The notes under the pieces: generated by a model
What the model was told of the DNA's origin: nothing
The model's input: only the letters and a program-made list of their open reading frames with translations
Databases searched by the model: none
Source: Candidatus Woesearchaeota archaeon
GTDB taxonomy: Archaea; Nanobdellota; Nanobdellia; Woesearchaeales; B72-G16
DNA length: 43,671 bases
NCBI GenBank assembly: GCA_003650545.1
Contig: QMQO01000006.1
Span: 1-43,671, forward strand
Reading direction: 5' to 3'
Made by a program: the position numbers and the translations under genes
Shown: one piece after another, positions 25,497-34,620 of the stretch
Layout of the letters: each line of letters opens with the position of its first letter
Position numbering within the stretch: the first letter of the stretch is position 1

Positions 25497-25550
25497 AACC
25501 CGAGTCCTTTGGGCGTTTTAGGGAAATAAGTCTTATTTCTCTAACGGGTT
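25497..25550 (+). promoter_or_regulatory. Structured 5' leader of the S13 operon
   Basis: AACCCG (25497-25502) pairs with CGGGTT (25545-25550) and encloses a ~10-bp hairpin, AGGGAAATAA/TTATTTCTCT. Confidence 0.5.
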
Positions 25551-25584
25551 ATTGTTGTTAAGTTGTTGTTAAGAGGTAAACAAA

Positions 25585-26055
25585 TTGGCTAACGATAAGT
25601 TAAAACACATCGTAAGGGTCGCAAATACAGATTTAAAGGGCGATAAACAGATAGTCTATGCTCTAACTAAGATAAAGGGTGTTGGCAACAACTTTGCTAA
25701 TTTTGTTTGTTGCGCCGCAAATATAAACAAACAAAAAAAGGCTGGTGCATTAAATGATTCTGAAGTAGAAATGCTAAATAAAGTGATTGCAGACCCTATT
25801 TCTCATGGTGCACCAACATGGCTCTTGAATAGGCAGAAAGATTATGATACTGGTGAAGATAAGCATCTTATTCTTGGAAAACTGACGTTTCAACAAGAAA
25901 CAGATGTTAAAAGGATGATGAAGACCAAAAGTTATCGTGGTCTAAGGCACCATTGGAAACTTCCACTAAGAGGGCAGCGCACCAGATCTAACTTCAGAAA
26001 GAGCAAGGGAAAAGGCCTTGGTGTGCAGAGAAAGAAAAAAGGAGGCAAAAAATAA
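25585..26055 (+). CDS. rps13: 30S ribosomal protein S13
   Basis: IVRVANTDLKGDKQIVYALTKIKGVGNNFA, C-terminal YRGLRHHWKLPLRGQRTRSN. TTG start with GAGGT upstream. Confidence 0.95.
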   Translation: MANDKLKHIVRVANTDLKGDKQIVYALTKIKGVGNNFANFVCCAANINKQKKAGALNDSEVEMLNKVIADPISHGAPTWLLNRQKDYDTGEDKHLILGKLTFQQETDVKRMMKTKSYRGLRHHWKLPLRGQRTRSNFRKSKGKGLGVQRKKKGGKK

Positions 26056-26062
26056 CTAAAAA

Positions 26063-26614
26063 ATGGGCGATCCAAAGAAACAAAGGAAAAAATATTCGAC
26101 GCCTAGTCATCCATGGCAACGTATAAGAATTGATGAAGAAAGAATCTTATTAAGAGAATATGGATTAAAAAATAAGAGAGAGATTTGGAAAGCTGACTCT
26201 ATACAGAAAAAACTTAAAGATCAGTTTAAAAAGCTAGTTGCAGAGAAAAGAGAGCAAGCGGACATAGAGAGAAAGCAATTGTATGATAAAGTAATTGCTT
26301 TGGGTGTTCTTAAACCAGAAAGTAAGTTTGATGACGTTCTTAATATCGGAACAAAAGATATTCTTAATAGAAGACTTCAAACAATACTGTTCCTGAAAAA
26401 TCTTGCTAGAAGTATTAAACAAGCAAGACAGTTCATAGTTCACGGTCATATATGTGTTGCTGGAAAAAAGATAACCTCGCCGTCTTACTTGGTTAGAGTT
26501 AATGAAGAAGACACTGTTTGTTTTGCTGAGAATTCTTCTTTAAAAGATGAGATGCATCCTGAAAGGGTTGCTATAAAAGAAAAAAAATCAGGAGTTGGTA
26601 GTGAAGAAAAATGA
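26063..26614 (+). CDS. rps4: 30S ribosomal protein S4
   Basis: Archaeal S4 pattern [26 protein letters not shown]...[42 protein letters not shown]. Confidence 0.95.
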   Translation: MGDPKKQRKKYSTPSHPWQRIRIDEERILLREYGLKNKREIWKADSIQKKLKDQFKKLVAEKREQADIERKQLYDKVIALGVLKPESKFDDVLNIGTKDILNRRLQTILFLKNLARSIKQARQFIVHGHICVAGKKITSPSYLVRVNEEDTVCFAENSSLKDEMHPERVAIKEKKSGVGSEEK

Positions 26615-27012
26615 AGTCACAGAAACAACCAAGATGGGGAATTGCGCATATTTATTCTTCATATAATAACACGATTATAACAATCACAGATATCACTGGG
26701 ACCGAGACTATTGCTCGCACTTCTGGAGGACAAATGGTTAAATCTGATAGAATGGAAGCTAGCCCGACAGCTGCGATGGCGGCTGCAAAAAAAGCTGCTG
26801 AGATCGCAATGGAAGCAGGAATAAATGCAATCCATGTTAAGATAAGAGCTCCTGGTGGTCACAATGGACCTAATTCGCCTGGACCTGGTGCTCAAGCTTC
26901 TGTTAGAAGCCTTTCTAGGAGTGGCTTAAGAATTGGTATAATCGAAGATGTTACCGCTATTCCGCACGACAGTTGTAGGAAAAAAGGTGGAAGGAGGGGG
27001 AGGCGCGTATAA
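26611..27012 (+). CDS. rps11: 30S ribosomal protein S11
   Basis: [32 protein letters not shown]...[18 protein letters not shown]-type C-terminus. ATGA overlap with S4. Confidence 0.95.
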   Translation: MKSQKQPRWGIAHIYSSYNNTIITITDITGTETIARTSGGQMVKSDRMEASPTAAMAAAKKAAEIAMEAGINAIHVKIRAPGGHNGPNSPGPGAQASVRSLSRSGLRIGIIEDVTAIPHDSCRKKGGRRGRRV

Positions 27013-27013
27013 A

Positions 27014-27811
27014 ATGAAACTCGAGGTAATTGAAAATAACAAAACAGATAATATACTCACTTTTATTTTGAAAGATAGTAGTGTGGCATTTGCAAACGTT
27101 CTAAGAAAAAATATAATTGCAAAAGTCCCTACAATGGCTATAGAAGAGGTTGATTTTAAGAAGAATAGTTCTGTTTTATATGATGAGATAATTGCACACA
27201 GGCTTGGTCTATTACCATTGACCACTGATTTGAAATCTTATGTGCTACCTGAAAAATGTAAATGTAAAGGAGCTGGGTGTGCTAGATGCCAACTCAAACT
27301 AACACTAAATGTAAAGACTCCCGGAATTATAGAAGCTAGTAAGATCAAGTCTCAAGACCCTAAGATAAAACCAGTATACCCTGAGACGCCAATTGTAAAG
27401 CTTTTAGATGGACAGGCTTTGCAGTTCGAAGCTACTGCTATCTTAGGTAAAGGAGAGCAGCATAGCAAGTGGTCTCCTGGACACGCGTATTATAAACATG
27501 TGCCTATTTTAACAATAAAAAAGAATCCTAAGGATGCTGAAGCAATTGTTAAAAGCTGTCCACAGAAGATATTCGAGCTTGATAAAAACAACAATCTTAA
27601 GATTAACAAGGAGAGGGTTATGTTGTGTCATGCGTGTGAAGCTTGTGCTGATGTAAGTAATGGCGCTGTTGAACTTGGCAGAGAAGAAAATTCGTTTATA
27701 TTTACTGTAGAGTCTTGGGGGCAGATATCTTGCAGAGAGATGGTTATCCAAGCGATAGATGTTTTGATAGAAGAACTAAATGAACTTGAAATGCTCCTCA
27801 AGCAAAAGTAA
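27014..27811 (+). CDS. rpoD: DNA-directed RNA polymerase subunit D
   Basis: Archaeal RpoD features DSSVAFANVLRKNIIAKVPTMAIEEVDF and a C-x22-C-x2-C-x2-C ferredoxin-like set. Start re-placed at MKLEVIE. Confidence 0.93.
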   Translation: MKLEVIENNKTDNILTFILKDSSVAFANVLRKNIIAKVPTMAIEEVDFKKNSSVLYDEIIAHRLGLLPLTTDLKSYVLPEKCKCKGAGCARCQLKLTLNVKTPGIIEASKIKSQDPKIKPVYPETPIVKLLDGQALQFEATAILGKGEQHSKWSPGHAYYKHVPILTIKKNPKDAEAIVKSCPQKIFELDKNNNLKINKERVMLCHACEACADVSNGAVELGREENSFIFTVESWGQISCREMVIQAIDVLIEELNELEMLLKQK

Positions 27812-27827
27812 CCCTTGCGTGTTTAAC

Positions 27828-27911
27828 GCGGGGGTGTCAGAGTGGTCAAATGAGCAAGGTTGAGGGCCTTGTGGCTTAGTGCCTGCGCGGGTTCGAATCC
27901 CGTCCCCCGCA
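27828..27911 (+). tRNA. tRNA-Leu(GAG), class II; CCA not encoded
   Basis: Acceptor GCGGGGG/CCCCCGC, anticodon stem-loop CAAGG TTGAGGG CCTTG, variable arm GGC TTAGT GCC, T-loop TTCGAAT, A73. Confidence 0.95.
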
Positions 27912-27933
27912 TTTAAGAAATTGATTTGAAAAA

Positions 27934-28293
27934 ATGAAAAGAAAACACACAAATGTTTATTTGAAGAAACTTGTAGAAGAGTTACGTGAAAAAGCTAGAA
28001 GTGAGAATGTAAAACTGTGGGCAAGAGTAGCGAATGATCTTGAAAAATCAACTAGGAAAAGGAGAGTTGTTAACTTAACCAGAATCGAAAAGAATGTTAA
28101 GAGTGGAGAGATCATTCTCGTTCCAGGTAAAGTGTTAGCTGGGGGAGAGCTTGATAAGAAAGTTGATATAGCTGCGTTTAATTTTTCTGAAAGTGCTCAG
28201 AAAAAAATCAAAAAAGTAAACGGCAAATGTTTGACTATTGCCGAGCTAATGAAAAACAACCCAAAAGGAAGTAAAGTGAGGATTATAGGATGA
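27934..28293 (+). CDS. rpl18e: 50S ribosomal protein L18e
   Basis: L18e-type sequence; LWARVANDLEKSTRKRRVVNLTRIE; operon position. Confidence 0.93.
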   Translation: MKRKHTNVYLKKLVEELREKARSENVKLWARVANDLEKSTRKRRVVNLTRIEKNVKSGEIILVPGKVLAGGELDKKVDIAAFNFSESAQKKIKKVNGKCLTIAELMKNNPKGSKVRIIG

Positions 28294-28706
28294 TAATAGA
28301 TGGAGAAAACTTAATACTTGGAAGATTGGCAAGTGTTGCGGCTAAGAAAGCTTTACTTGGAGAAGAAATAATTATAATAAATTGTGATAAAATAATGATA
28401 ACAGGCAACAAGAAACAAATATTGGCAAGATATATACAGAAAGTACAAATGGGTGGACCATTTAAAGGGCCATTTCTTTCGAGATCTTCTGATAAATTAA
28501 CATTAAGGGCTATTAGGAATATGCTGCCTTATAAACAAAAAAAAGGTATGCTTGCTTTTAAAAGGATTAAATGTTATGCTGGCATCCCGGAAAAGATTAA
28601 AACAGAAGAAATAGAGACAATTGAAAGTGCAAGCATAAATAAAGTTCCAAATCTGAAATATATTAAGTTGGGAAGGATTTCCAAATTGATCGGGGGTATG
28701 AAATGA
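28290..28706 (+). CDS. rpl13: 50S ribosomal protein L13
   Basis: IIDGENLILGRLASVAAKKALLGEEIIIINCDKIMITG; ATGA overlaps on both sides. Confidence 0.95.
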   Translation: MIIDGENLILGRLASVAAKKALLGEEIIIINCDKIMITGNKKQILARYIQKVQMGGPFKGPFLSRSSDKLTLRAIRNMLPYKQKKGMLAFKRIKCYAGIPEKIKTEEIETIESASINKVPNLKYIKLGRISKLIGGMK

Positions 28707-29098
28707 GAGTAATCAACGAGTCAGGCAAGCGAAAAAGAGCTATTGCGAGGGCTACACTAAAGAAGGGCGTTGGAAAAATAAAGGTAAATGGTGTTTTGAT
28801 AGATCTTATCATGCCAAAGCTTGCCAGAATGAAGATGATGGAACCTTTGGTGCTTGCAGAAAGTTTTGCTAAAGAAGTTGATATTAATGTAAAGGTTAGG
28901 GGGGGTGGTGTTATGTCACAGGCAGATGCTGTCAGACTGGCGATTGCCCGTGCATTAAACGAATACAGCAACAATAGACTGGAAAAAGTGTTTTTGGATT
29001 ACGATAGGCATCTGTTAGTGGCTGATGTTCGTAGGAAAGAAGTTTGTAAACCAAACGATTCTAAGGCGAGAGCTAAGAGACAAAAGAGTTATAGGTGA
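28703..29098 (+). CDS. rps9: 30S ribosomal protein S9
   Basis: [23 protein letters not shown]...[22 protein letters not shown]. Confidence 0.95.
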   Translation: MRVINESGKRKRAIARATLKKGVGKIKVNGVLIDLIMPKLARMKMMEPLVLAESFAKEVDINVKVRGGGVMSQADAVRLAIARALNEYSNNRLEKVFLDYDRHLLVADVRRKEVCKPNDSKARAKRQKSYR

Positions 29099-29304
29099 AG
29101 TTAAAAATGATAATACCAATACGTTGTTGGAGCTGTGGAAAACCTGTTGCTCATCTGTGGAAAGAGTTCAAGGAACGAACAGAGAAAGGGGAAGATAAAG
29201 GTAAGGTTATGGATGATCTGGGGCTAAAGCGGTATTGCTGTAGAAGTATGTTTTTAGGACATGTTGACTTGATTGATATAACTGCTAGGTTCAAGAAAGT
29301 TTGA
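29095..29304 (+). CDS. rpoN: DNA-directed RNA polymerase subunit N
   Basis: [18 protein letters not shown]...[18 protein letters not shown]. True start may be 29107 (MIIPIRC). Confidence 0.95.
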   Translation: MKLKMIIPIRCWSCGKPVAHLWKEFKERTEKGEDKGKVMDDLGLKRYCCRSMFLGHVDLIDITARFKKV

Positions 29305-29505
29305 TTTTTGTATTTTGTTTCTTTATGAGATCTTACCTGATTTTAACATTTTTTAGTTAGTATTCAGAAACAAACTCAGAGATCGTAAATTTAACTAAAC
29401 AGTTAGCTAAACATTTAGAATCTGTTTAACGCCTGATGTTTTTTGAATTAGAGCCTTGTGATAAATTGAATTCTTTTAAATAATAAACTGATTCTAACTT
29501 TTATA

Positions 29506-30033
29506 TTACTTCAATCCATGCCTATTAGGCATACTTCCGCGATTGTACTGCGTCTTTAAGACCCTTCCTGATCTGTACGAATGTTTAGCATTCAAATTGG
29601 ATCTGTGGTCTCCGTGATCATAACCAACCGGATTGTAACGACGCCATCTACTCAGCTTATAATGTCCACTAGAATAGCTGTAACTATATCTGACTGGGTA
29701 AGCACCATAGTAGTGCGGGGCATTCCTTCTCGACAATGAGTATATCACACCATTCTTTCTATAAAATTTACCACTCTCCCAAACACGATAATAATGTTTT
29801 TTTGTATATTTTTGGGTGTATAATCTACTCCTAAATTTATATGGGAACTTTTTGGATTCTTTAATATTACTAATATGCTCGTAACCATAACTGATTGTTG
29901 AACTATAGCTTAGTGCTTTTGGTGTAGTATCTTCATAACAAGAATACAAATGACATTCGTCAGCCCTAGCTGCAGCTACTGTAAATAAGAAGAAAGTTAT
30001 TGTTAATAGTAATAATAACATTGCCTTTTTCAT
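29506..30033 (-). CDS. Secreted Tyr/Arg/His-rich protein
   Basis: Signal-peptide-like MKKAMLLLLLTITFFLFTVAAARADE, then a low-complexity Tyr/Arg/Ser-rich mature region. Confidence 0.6.
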   Translation of the reverse strand: MKKAMLLLLLTITFFLFTVAAARADECHLYSCYEDTTPKALSYSSTISYGYEHISNIKESKKFPYKFRSRLYTQKYTKKHYYRVWESGKFYRKNGVIYSLSRRNAPHYYGAYPVRYSYSYSSGHYKLSRWRRYNPVGYDHGDHRSNLNAKHSYRSGRVLKTQYNRGSMPNRHGLK

Positions 30034-30149
30034 GTAAACACCTAAGAAATTTGAAGATTTTGCTTTATTTAAATGTTTTGGTTGTCGTCTCTATCTGGTG
30101 GTAATCAGCTCCGTGAAAGTTTTATATATAGCCCAAATATTCGAAATTT

Positions 30150-32783
30150 ATGGATTTCAATGAAATTGAAAAGAAATGGCAAAAAAGGTGGGAATTAGCA
30201 AATGTGTTTGAAGCAAAGGAAGAGTCTAAAAAGAAGAAGTACTATGTTTTAGAGATGTTTCCTTACCCATCTGGATCTGGCTTACATATGGGTCATGCTC
30301 GAAATTATATCATAGGGGATGTATATGCTAGATTCAAAAGAATGACTGGTTGGAACGTACTATACCCTATGGGATATGATGCTCTTGGCCTTCCAGCAGA
30401 AAATGCTGCAATTCAGGCTGGAAAACATCCAAAGATATTCACCTTAAATGCGATTAAGAATTTCATTAAGCAACAGAAAGAGCTTGGACTGAGTTATGAT
30501 TGGAATCGATTGTTGAAGAGCTGTGATGTGGAATATTATAAATGGAACCAATATTTCTTCTTAAAACTATATAAAAAAGGCCTTGTGTATCGAAAGAAAG
30601 CTCCTGTTAACTGGTGTCCAGAGTGTAACACTGTATTAGCTAACGAACAGGTACATGGCGGAAAATGTTGGAGGCATACCGATGTAGATGTAGAAATTAA
30701 ACATCTCGAACAATGGTTTATCAAAACAACTGCATATGCTGATGAACTTCTTGAAGATGTTGAAAAATTAGATTGGCCAGAAAGAATTAAGACTATGCAA
30801 AGAAACTGGATTGGTAAAAGCCACGGAACAGATATTTATTTTAAGATTAATAATCAAAACTGGAGAATATTTACAACCAGAGCAGATACAATTTACGGTG
30901 TTACTTTCATGGTTATATCAGCACAACATCCTAAATTGATGGAACTTGTATCAGAAAGACAAAAGAAAGAAGTTGAAGCATTCTTGAAGAGAATAAAATC
31001 AACAAGCGAAAAGGATATAGAAGAGCTTGAAAAGGATGGCGTATTTACAGGAAGCTATGCAATAAACCCTTTGACAAATGAGAAAGTTCCTGTTTATGCA
31101 GGTAATTTTGTTTTGGCAGAATATGGTAGCGGAATGGTTATGGCTGTTCCTGCGCATGACCAAAGAGATTTTGAGTTCGCCAAAAAATATAAAATACCCA
31201 TAAAGGTTGTTATTGAGCCAGGCGAGTATTCTTTAAATCCAGAAAAGATGTCTAGAGCTTACACTGGAGATGGAACATTGATCAACTCAGGGGAGTTCAA
31301 TGGGTTGAATAACAGAGATGCTATTGAAGAAATATCAAAATATCTAGAAAAGAAAAAATTGGGCAAAAGAACTGTCCAGTATAAGCTAAGGGACTGGCTG
31401 ATATCAAGACAAAGATATTGGGGAACCCCTATACCTTTTATATACTGTGAAAAATGTGGACTTGTTCCTGTTCCTGAAAAAGATTTGCCAGTTGTTCTAC
31501 CTGATGATGTAAAATTTGGTGAGGGCAATCCGTTAGCGACAAACAAAGATTTTGTAAACACAAAATGCCCTGCTTGTGGCGGATCCGCCAAAAGAGAGAC
31601 TGATACGATGGATACATTTTTTGATAGTAGCTGGTATTTCTTAAGATTCACAGATAACAAAAACGATAAAGAGCCGTTCAGTAAAAAGAATGTGACTTAC
31701 TGGATGCCAGTAGATACATATATTGGTGGAGCTGAGCACGCATGTATGCATTTGATTTATGCGAGGTTCTTCACAAAAGCATTAAGAGATCTGGGGTATT
31801 TTAAGTTTGATGAGCCATTTACCAAACTCTATAACCAAGGTATGCTCCATGGTGAAGACGGCCACGTGATGTCTAAGTCACGCGGAAATGTTGTGTTGCC
31901 TGAAGAGATATCCAAAAGATTCGGTATAGATGCTGCCCGTTTCTTTTTGATGTTCGTTGCTGCACCTGACAAGGATGTGTTGTGGAGTGATAAGGGGATA
32001 CAGGGTAGCTTCAGGTTTGTGCATAAACTAATTTCTTTATTTGATAAGAAAAAATCTACAGAGTCTGACTCATTACTAGATACTAAAATGCATAAAACAA
32101 TAAGAGAAGTAACAATGAAAATTGAAAACTTCCAATACAATCTTGCATTAATAGATTTGATGGAGTTTGTTAAGTTTTTGTCTGACAGAGAAAAAGTAAC
32201 AAAAAAGTGTCTAGAGAATTTACTTTTGATGTTATCGCCATTCTGTCCACATCTGTGTGAAGAACTGTGGGAAAAATTAGGAAATGTGGAAATGGCTGTA
32301 ACGCAAAATTGGCCAGAGTATGATGAAAAAAAGATCGATGAAAGAGCAGAAGCCATAGAAGAATTAGTTTCTGGTCTAAGAAGTAATATCTTAGATATTC
32401 AAAGGTTAACTAAAAAAAAGAGATTGAGAAAAATTACGCTGATAATTGCTAAAGATTGGAAATCCAAATTAATGAAGTCAATTAAAAAAGAATTAGAAAA
32501 AATATACGATGTTGGAGAAATCATGAAAAATATATTAAAGAACAAAGACTTAAAAGACCATAGCAAGGATATACAAAAACTATTACCTAAATTGGTTAAG
32601 AAACCTGGCTTAATACCAAGAATTGTTTTGGCGCAGACCGAAGAAGAAGCTGAGATTAATAAAAGGAAAGATAAATTAGAAAAGGAATTCTGTTGTGAGA
32701 TTGAAGTTGTCAGAGAACAAGATAGCAAAGAAACAAAAGCTAAACACGCCATGCCTGGGAAACCAGCCATAATTGTCGAATAA
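30150..32783 (+). CDS. leuS: Leucyl-tRNA synthetase: bacterial-type body with archaeal-type C-terminal domain
   Basis: EMFPYPSGSGLHMGHARNYIIGDVYARF, NWCPECNTVLANEQV, AVPAHDQRDFEFA, VMSKSRGNVV; C-terminus KAKHAMPGKPAIIVE. Confidence 0.95.
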   Translation: MDFNEIEKKWQKRWELANVFEAKEESKKKKYYVLEMFPYPSGSGLHMGHARNYIIGDVYARFKRMTGWNVLYPMGYDALGLPAENAAIQAGKHPKIFTLNAIKNFIKQQKELGLSYDWNRLLKSCDVEYYKWNQYFFLKLYKKGLVYRKKAPVNWCPECNTVLANEQVHGGKCWRHTDVDVEIKHLEQWFIKTTAYADELLEDVEKLDWPERIKTMQRNWIGKSHGTDIYFKINNQNWRIFTTRADTIYGVTFMVISAQHPKLMELVSERQKKEVEAFLKRIKSTSEKDIEELEKDGVFTGSYAINPLTNEKVPVYAGNFVLAEYGSGMVMAVPAHDQRDFEFAKKYKIPIKVVIEPGEYSLNPEKMSRAYTGDGTLINSGEFNGLNNRDAIEEISKYLEKKKLGKRTVQYKLRDWLISRQRYWGTPIPFIYCEKCGLVPVPEKDLPVVLPDDVKFGEGNPLATNKDFVNTKCPACGGSAKRETDTMDTFFDSSWYFLRFTDNKNDKEPFSKKNVTYWMPVDTYIGGAEHACMHLIYARFFTKALRDLGYFKFDEPFTKLYNQGMLHGEDGHVMSKSRGNVVLPEEISKRFGIDAARFFLMFVAAPDKDVLWSDKGIQGSFRFVHKLISLFDKKKSTESDSLLDTKMHKTIREVTMKIENFQYNLALIDLMEFVKFLSDREKVTKKCLENLLLMLSPFCPHLCEELWEKLGNVEMAVTQNWPEYDEKKIDERAEAIEELVSGLRSNILDIQRLTKKKRLRKITLIIAKDWKSKLMKSIKKELEKIYDVGEIMKNILKNKDLKDHSKDIQKLLPKLVKKPGLIPRIVLAQTEEEAEINKRKDKLEKEFCCEIEVVREQDSKETKAKHAMPGKPAIIVE

Positions 32784-32829
32784 ATTTAATAAAGAATTTG
32801 TTTGAAAATGCATTGAAATTTAAAATAAA

Positions 32830-33324
32830 TCAGGGAATTCTCTTTAATTGTTTGATTAAATAATTTTCTGTTTCTGTGATTATCTCCTTTCTTTTCTCAT
32901 CCATATCAACTGCTTCTGTTTTTTCTTCTATCTCTCTTTCAATTGGTAACGCATCTTTGATTCGCTCTAATAAAGAATCCATTTCCGTTTGATTAACTGT
33001 TAATGGGTCCCAAGTAAAATCTAACGTATCGTCTCTCTTTCTAGGAATAATGTTGATTGTGAAATGATCATTTATGTTTGTAGATATTATGTTTGTACCA
33101 TCCAGTTTTAAAAGTTCAAAAATAATTGAAGCTGCAAAGTTGGCAGCATAGTATAACTGAACTATTTGTCCTTCACTTAATTGATCTAACGTCAGATGAT
33201 TCTTTGTTGTAACTAAGACATGACCTTGTGCGACTGCTTCTTTTAGCAATAGAGCTATAACCAAATCGTCTTCATAAACTATGTGTTCTCTTTCCTTTAT
33301 TTTTTTGCAAAGGGCGCATTCCAT
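32830..33324 (-). CDS. HIT-domain protein (short paralogue) with HFTINII in place of HxHxHxx
   Basis: CALCKKIKEREHIVYEDDLVIALLLKEAVAQGHVLVTTKNH...NDHFTINIIPRKRDD. Confidence 0.8.
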   Translation of the reverse strand: MECALCKKIKEREHIVYEDDLVIALLLKEAVAQGHVLVTTKNHLTLDQLSEGQIVQLYYAANFAASIIFELLKLDGTNIISTNINDHFTINIIPRKRDDTLDFTWDPLTVNQTEMDSLLERIKDALPIEREIEEKTEAVDMDEKRKEIITETENYLIKQLKRIP

Positions 33325-34224
33325 TTACTTAAACAATCTAGAGATCTCATCTAAGTTGATCTCATCCTCCTCACCGTTTTCTTCTGTTTTCTCGGGTTCT
33401 TCGTCTCTTTCTTCACGGGCTTCTTTTTCCTCTCCCTCTAATTCTTTAAAAATCTCTTCTTCTGGTAGCGATCTTTTGTCTTTATCTTTCTCTTCTGTTT
33501 TTTCTTTTTCCTTTTCTTTCTCAACTTTTGATTCTTTTATCTGTTCTGATTTCTCTTTCTTTACTATCTCTGATATCTCATCTATGTTGATGTTACCAAA
33601 TATTTGTTTGAGCTGGGGATTAGCATCTATTATTTTCTTAAATTTCTCTGAATCCTCAAGAATGATTTTCTTTAAATCTGGGTTCTGGTTAAGGATCTGA
33701 AGAACTTCTTCTCTTGTTATCTTTCTCTGTTGAGGTTTTCCAATTTTCGACAGGTAATTATTCATCGCCATCTTTAGGTTTGCCGAAATCGGTTTTTCTA
33801 TCTCTTCTAGTTGTGTTTCAAGAAGTTCTGATAATGAAAGTTCAAATACAGAAATACCATCACCAATGTCACGGGGAATTATGTGAACTGTTACGTGTGG
33901 AAATTGTTGTCCTGATGTGAAATTAAAGCCGTTTGAAATGAACAATGTTGAACCTTGAGCAGGGACTCCCTTGACCTGAGCAGTCATTAGCTTTTTTGCA
34001 ACTGAAAAGAGCCGTGTGAACACTTTCAAGGGGAGAATCGGAAGAATCTGATAATGCTCCTTCGGCATTAATAGTATGTGACCTTTTGCAACCGGTCTTA
34101 TATCCAAAACTGCAACAACTAAATCGTCTTCATAGACTTTTCTTGAAGAAATTTCTCCTGAGACAATCTTGCACATAATACATTGCTTCTTTTGCTGTTC
34201 AAGTAGTTCTTGTTCTGTTGCCAT
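33325..34224 (-). CDS. HIT-domain protein (long paralogue) with charged C-terminal extension
   Basis: CIMCKIVSGEISSRKVYEDDLVVAVLDIRPVAKGHILLMPKEHY...FPHVTVHIIPR, then a K/E-rich tail. Start placed at MATEQELLEQ. Confidence 0.85.
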   Translation of the reverse strand: MATEQELLEQQKKQCIMCKIVSGEISSRKVYEDDLVVAVLDIRPVAKGHILLMPKEHYQILPILPLKVFTRLFSVAKKLMTAQVKGVPAQGSTLFISNGFNFTSGQQFPHVTVHIIPRDIGDGISVFELSLSELLETQLEEIEKPISANLKMAMNNYLSKIGKPQQRKITREEVLQILNQNPDLKKIILEDSEKFKKIIDANPQLKQIFGNINIDEISEIVKKEKSEQIKESKVEKEKEKEKTEEKDKDKRSLPEEEIFKELEGEEKEAREERDEEPEKTEENGEEDEINLDEISRLFK

Positions 34225-34236
34225 CGTAATAAAAGT

Positions 34237-34508
34237 GGTGGGCACAACCAAAGATGGATATAAACACAGGCCATCAGCGACCTTGACTTTTCCTCATTTC
34301 CGCTACCCTGTAAGCACCCACCACAACAGGTAGTGCTGCTACATTCCTGTCCTGACACGATTACTGCTGAGGTAGATCCTACAGGACAGAAAGTCATTGT
34401 ACGAGCCAAGACTGATAGTCTGGGCTTATACCTCTCTCAGGTCTTCGACCCCGTCATATAGCCCATTTACGGTTACAACGCAGGACTAGTGCGCCGGTCT
34501 AGCCCACC
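34237..34508 (-). ncRNA. ffs: Archaeal SRP RNA (7S)
   Basis: Closing helix GGTGGGC/GCCCACC; Alu-domain-like GTAACCGTAAATGGGCTATATGACGGGGTCGAAGACC; helix-8-like GTCAGGACAGGAATGTAGCAGC (34335-34356). Confidence 0.9.
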
Positions 34509-34526
34509 AATATTGTTCAGAGCGAA

Positions 34527-34536
34527 GATATTTAAA
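34527..34536 (-). promoter_or_regulatory. TATA box for SRP RNA
   Basis: TTTAAATATC on the minus strand, about 20-28 nt upstream of the SRP RNA 5' end. Confidence 0.5.
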
Positions 34537-34620
34537 AAGGTTTCGGCTGAAAAACGCGTTTCATTCATCGTTGTAATATATCACAATAATATTTAATTAT
34601 CGATTGCTTTTTGTATAAAT

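Noticed and set aside
26948-27013. Upstream start for RpoD giving [22 protein letters not shown]
   Set aside because: This extension lies within S11 coding sequence and does not resemble RpoD; MKLEVIE at 27014 is a better start.
27934-29304. Novelty of the L18e-L13-S9-RpoN order
   Set aside because: This is a known archaeal arrangement; ordinary.
33281-33700. Plus-strand Ser/Phe-rich ORF of 139 aa antisense to the HIT charged tail
   Set aside because: Reverse complement of K/E-rich coding sequence gives S/F-rich shadow translation.
34119-34409. Minus-strand ORF of 96 aa overlapping the SRP RNA gene
   Set aside because: The sequence is explained by SRP RNA structure; the ORF is incidental.
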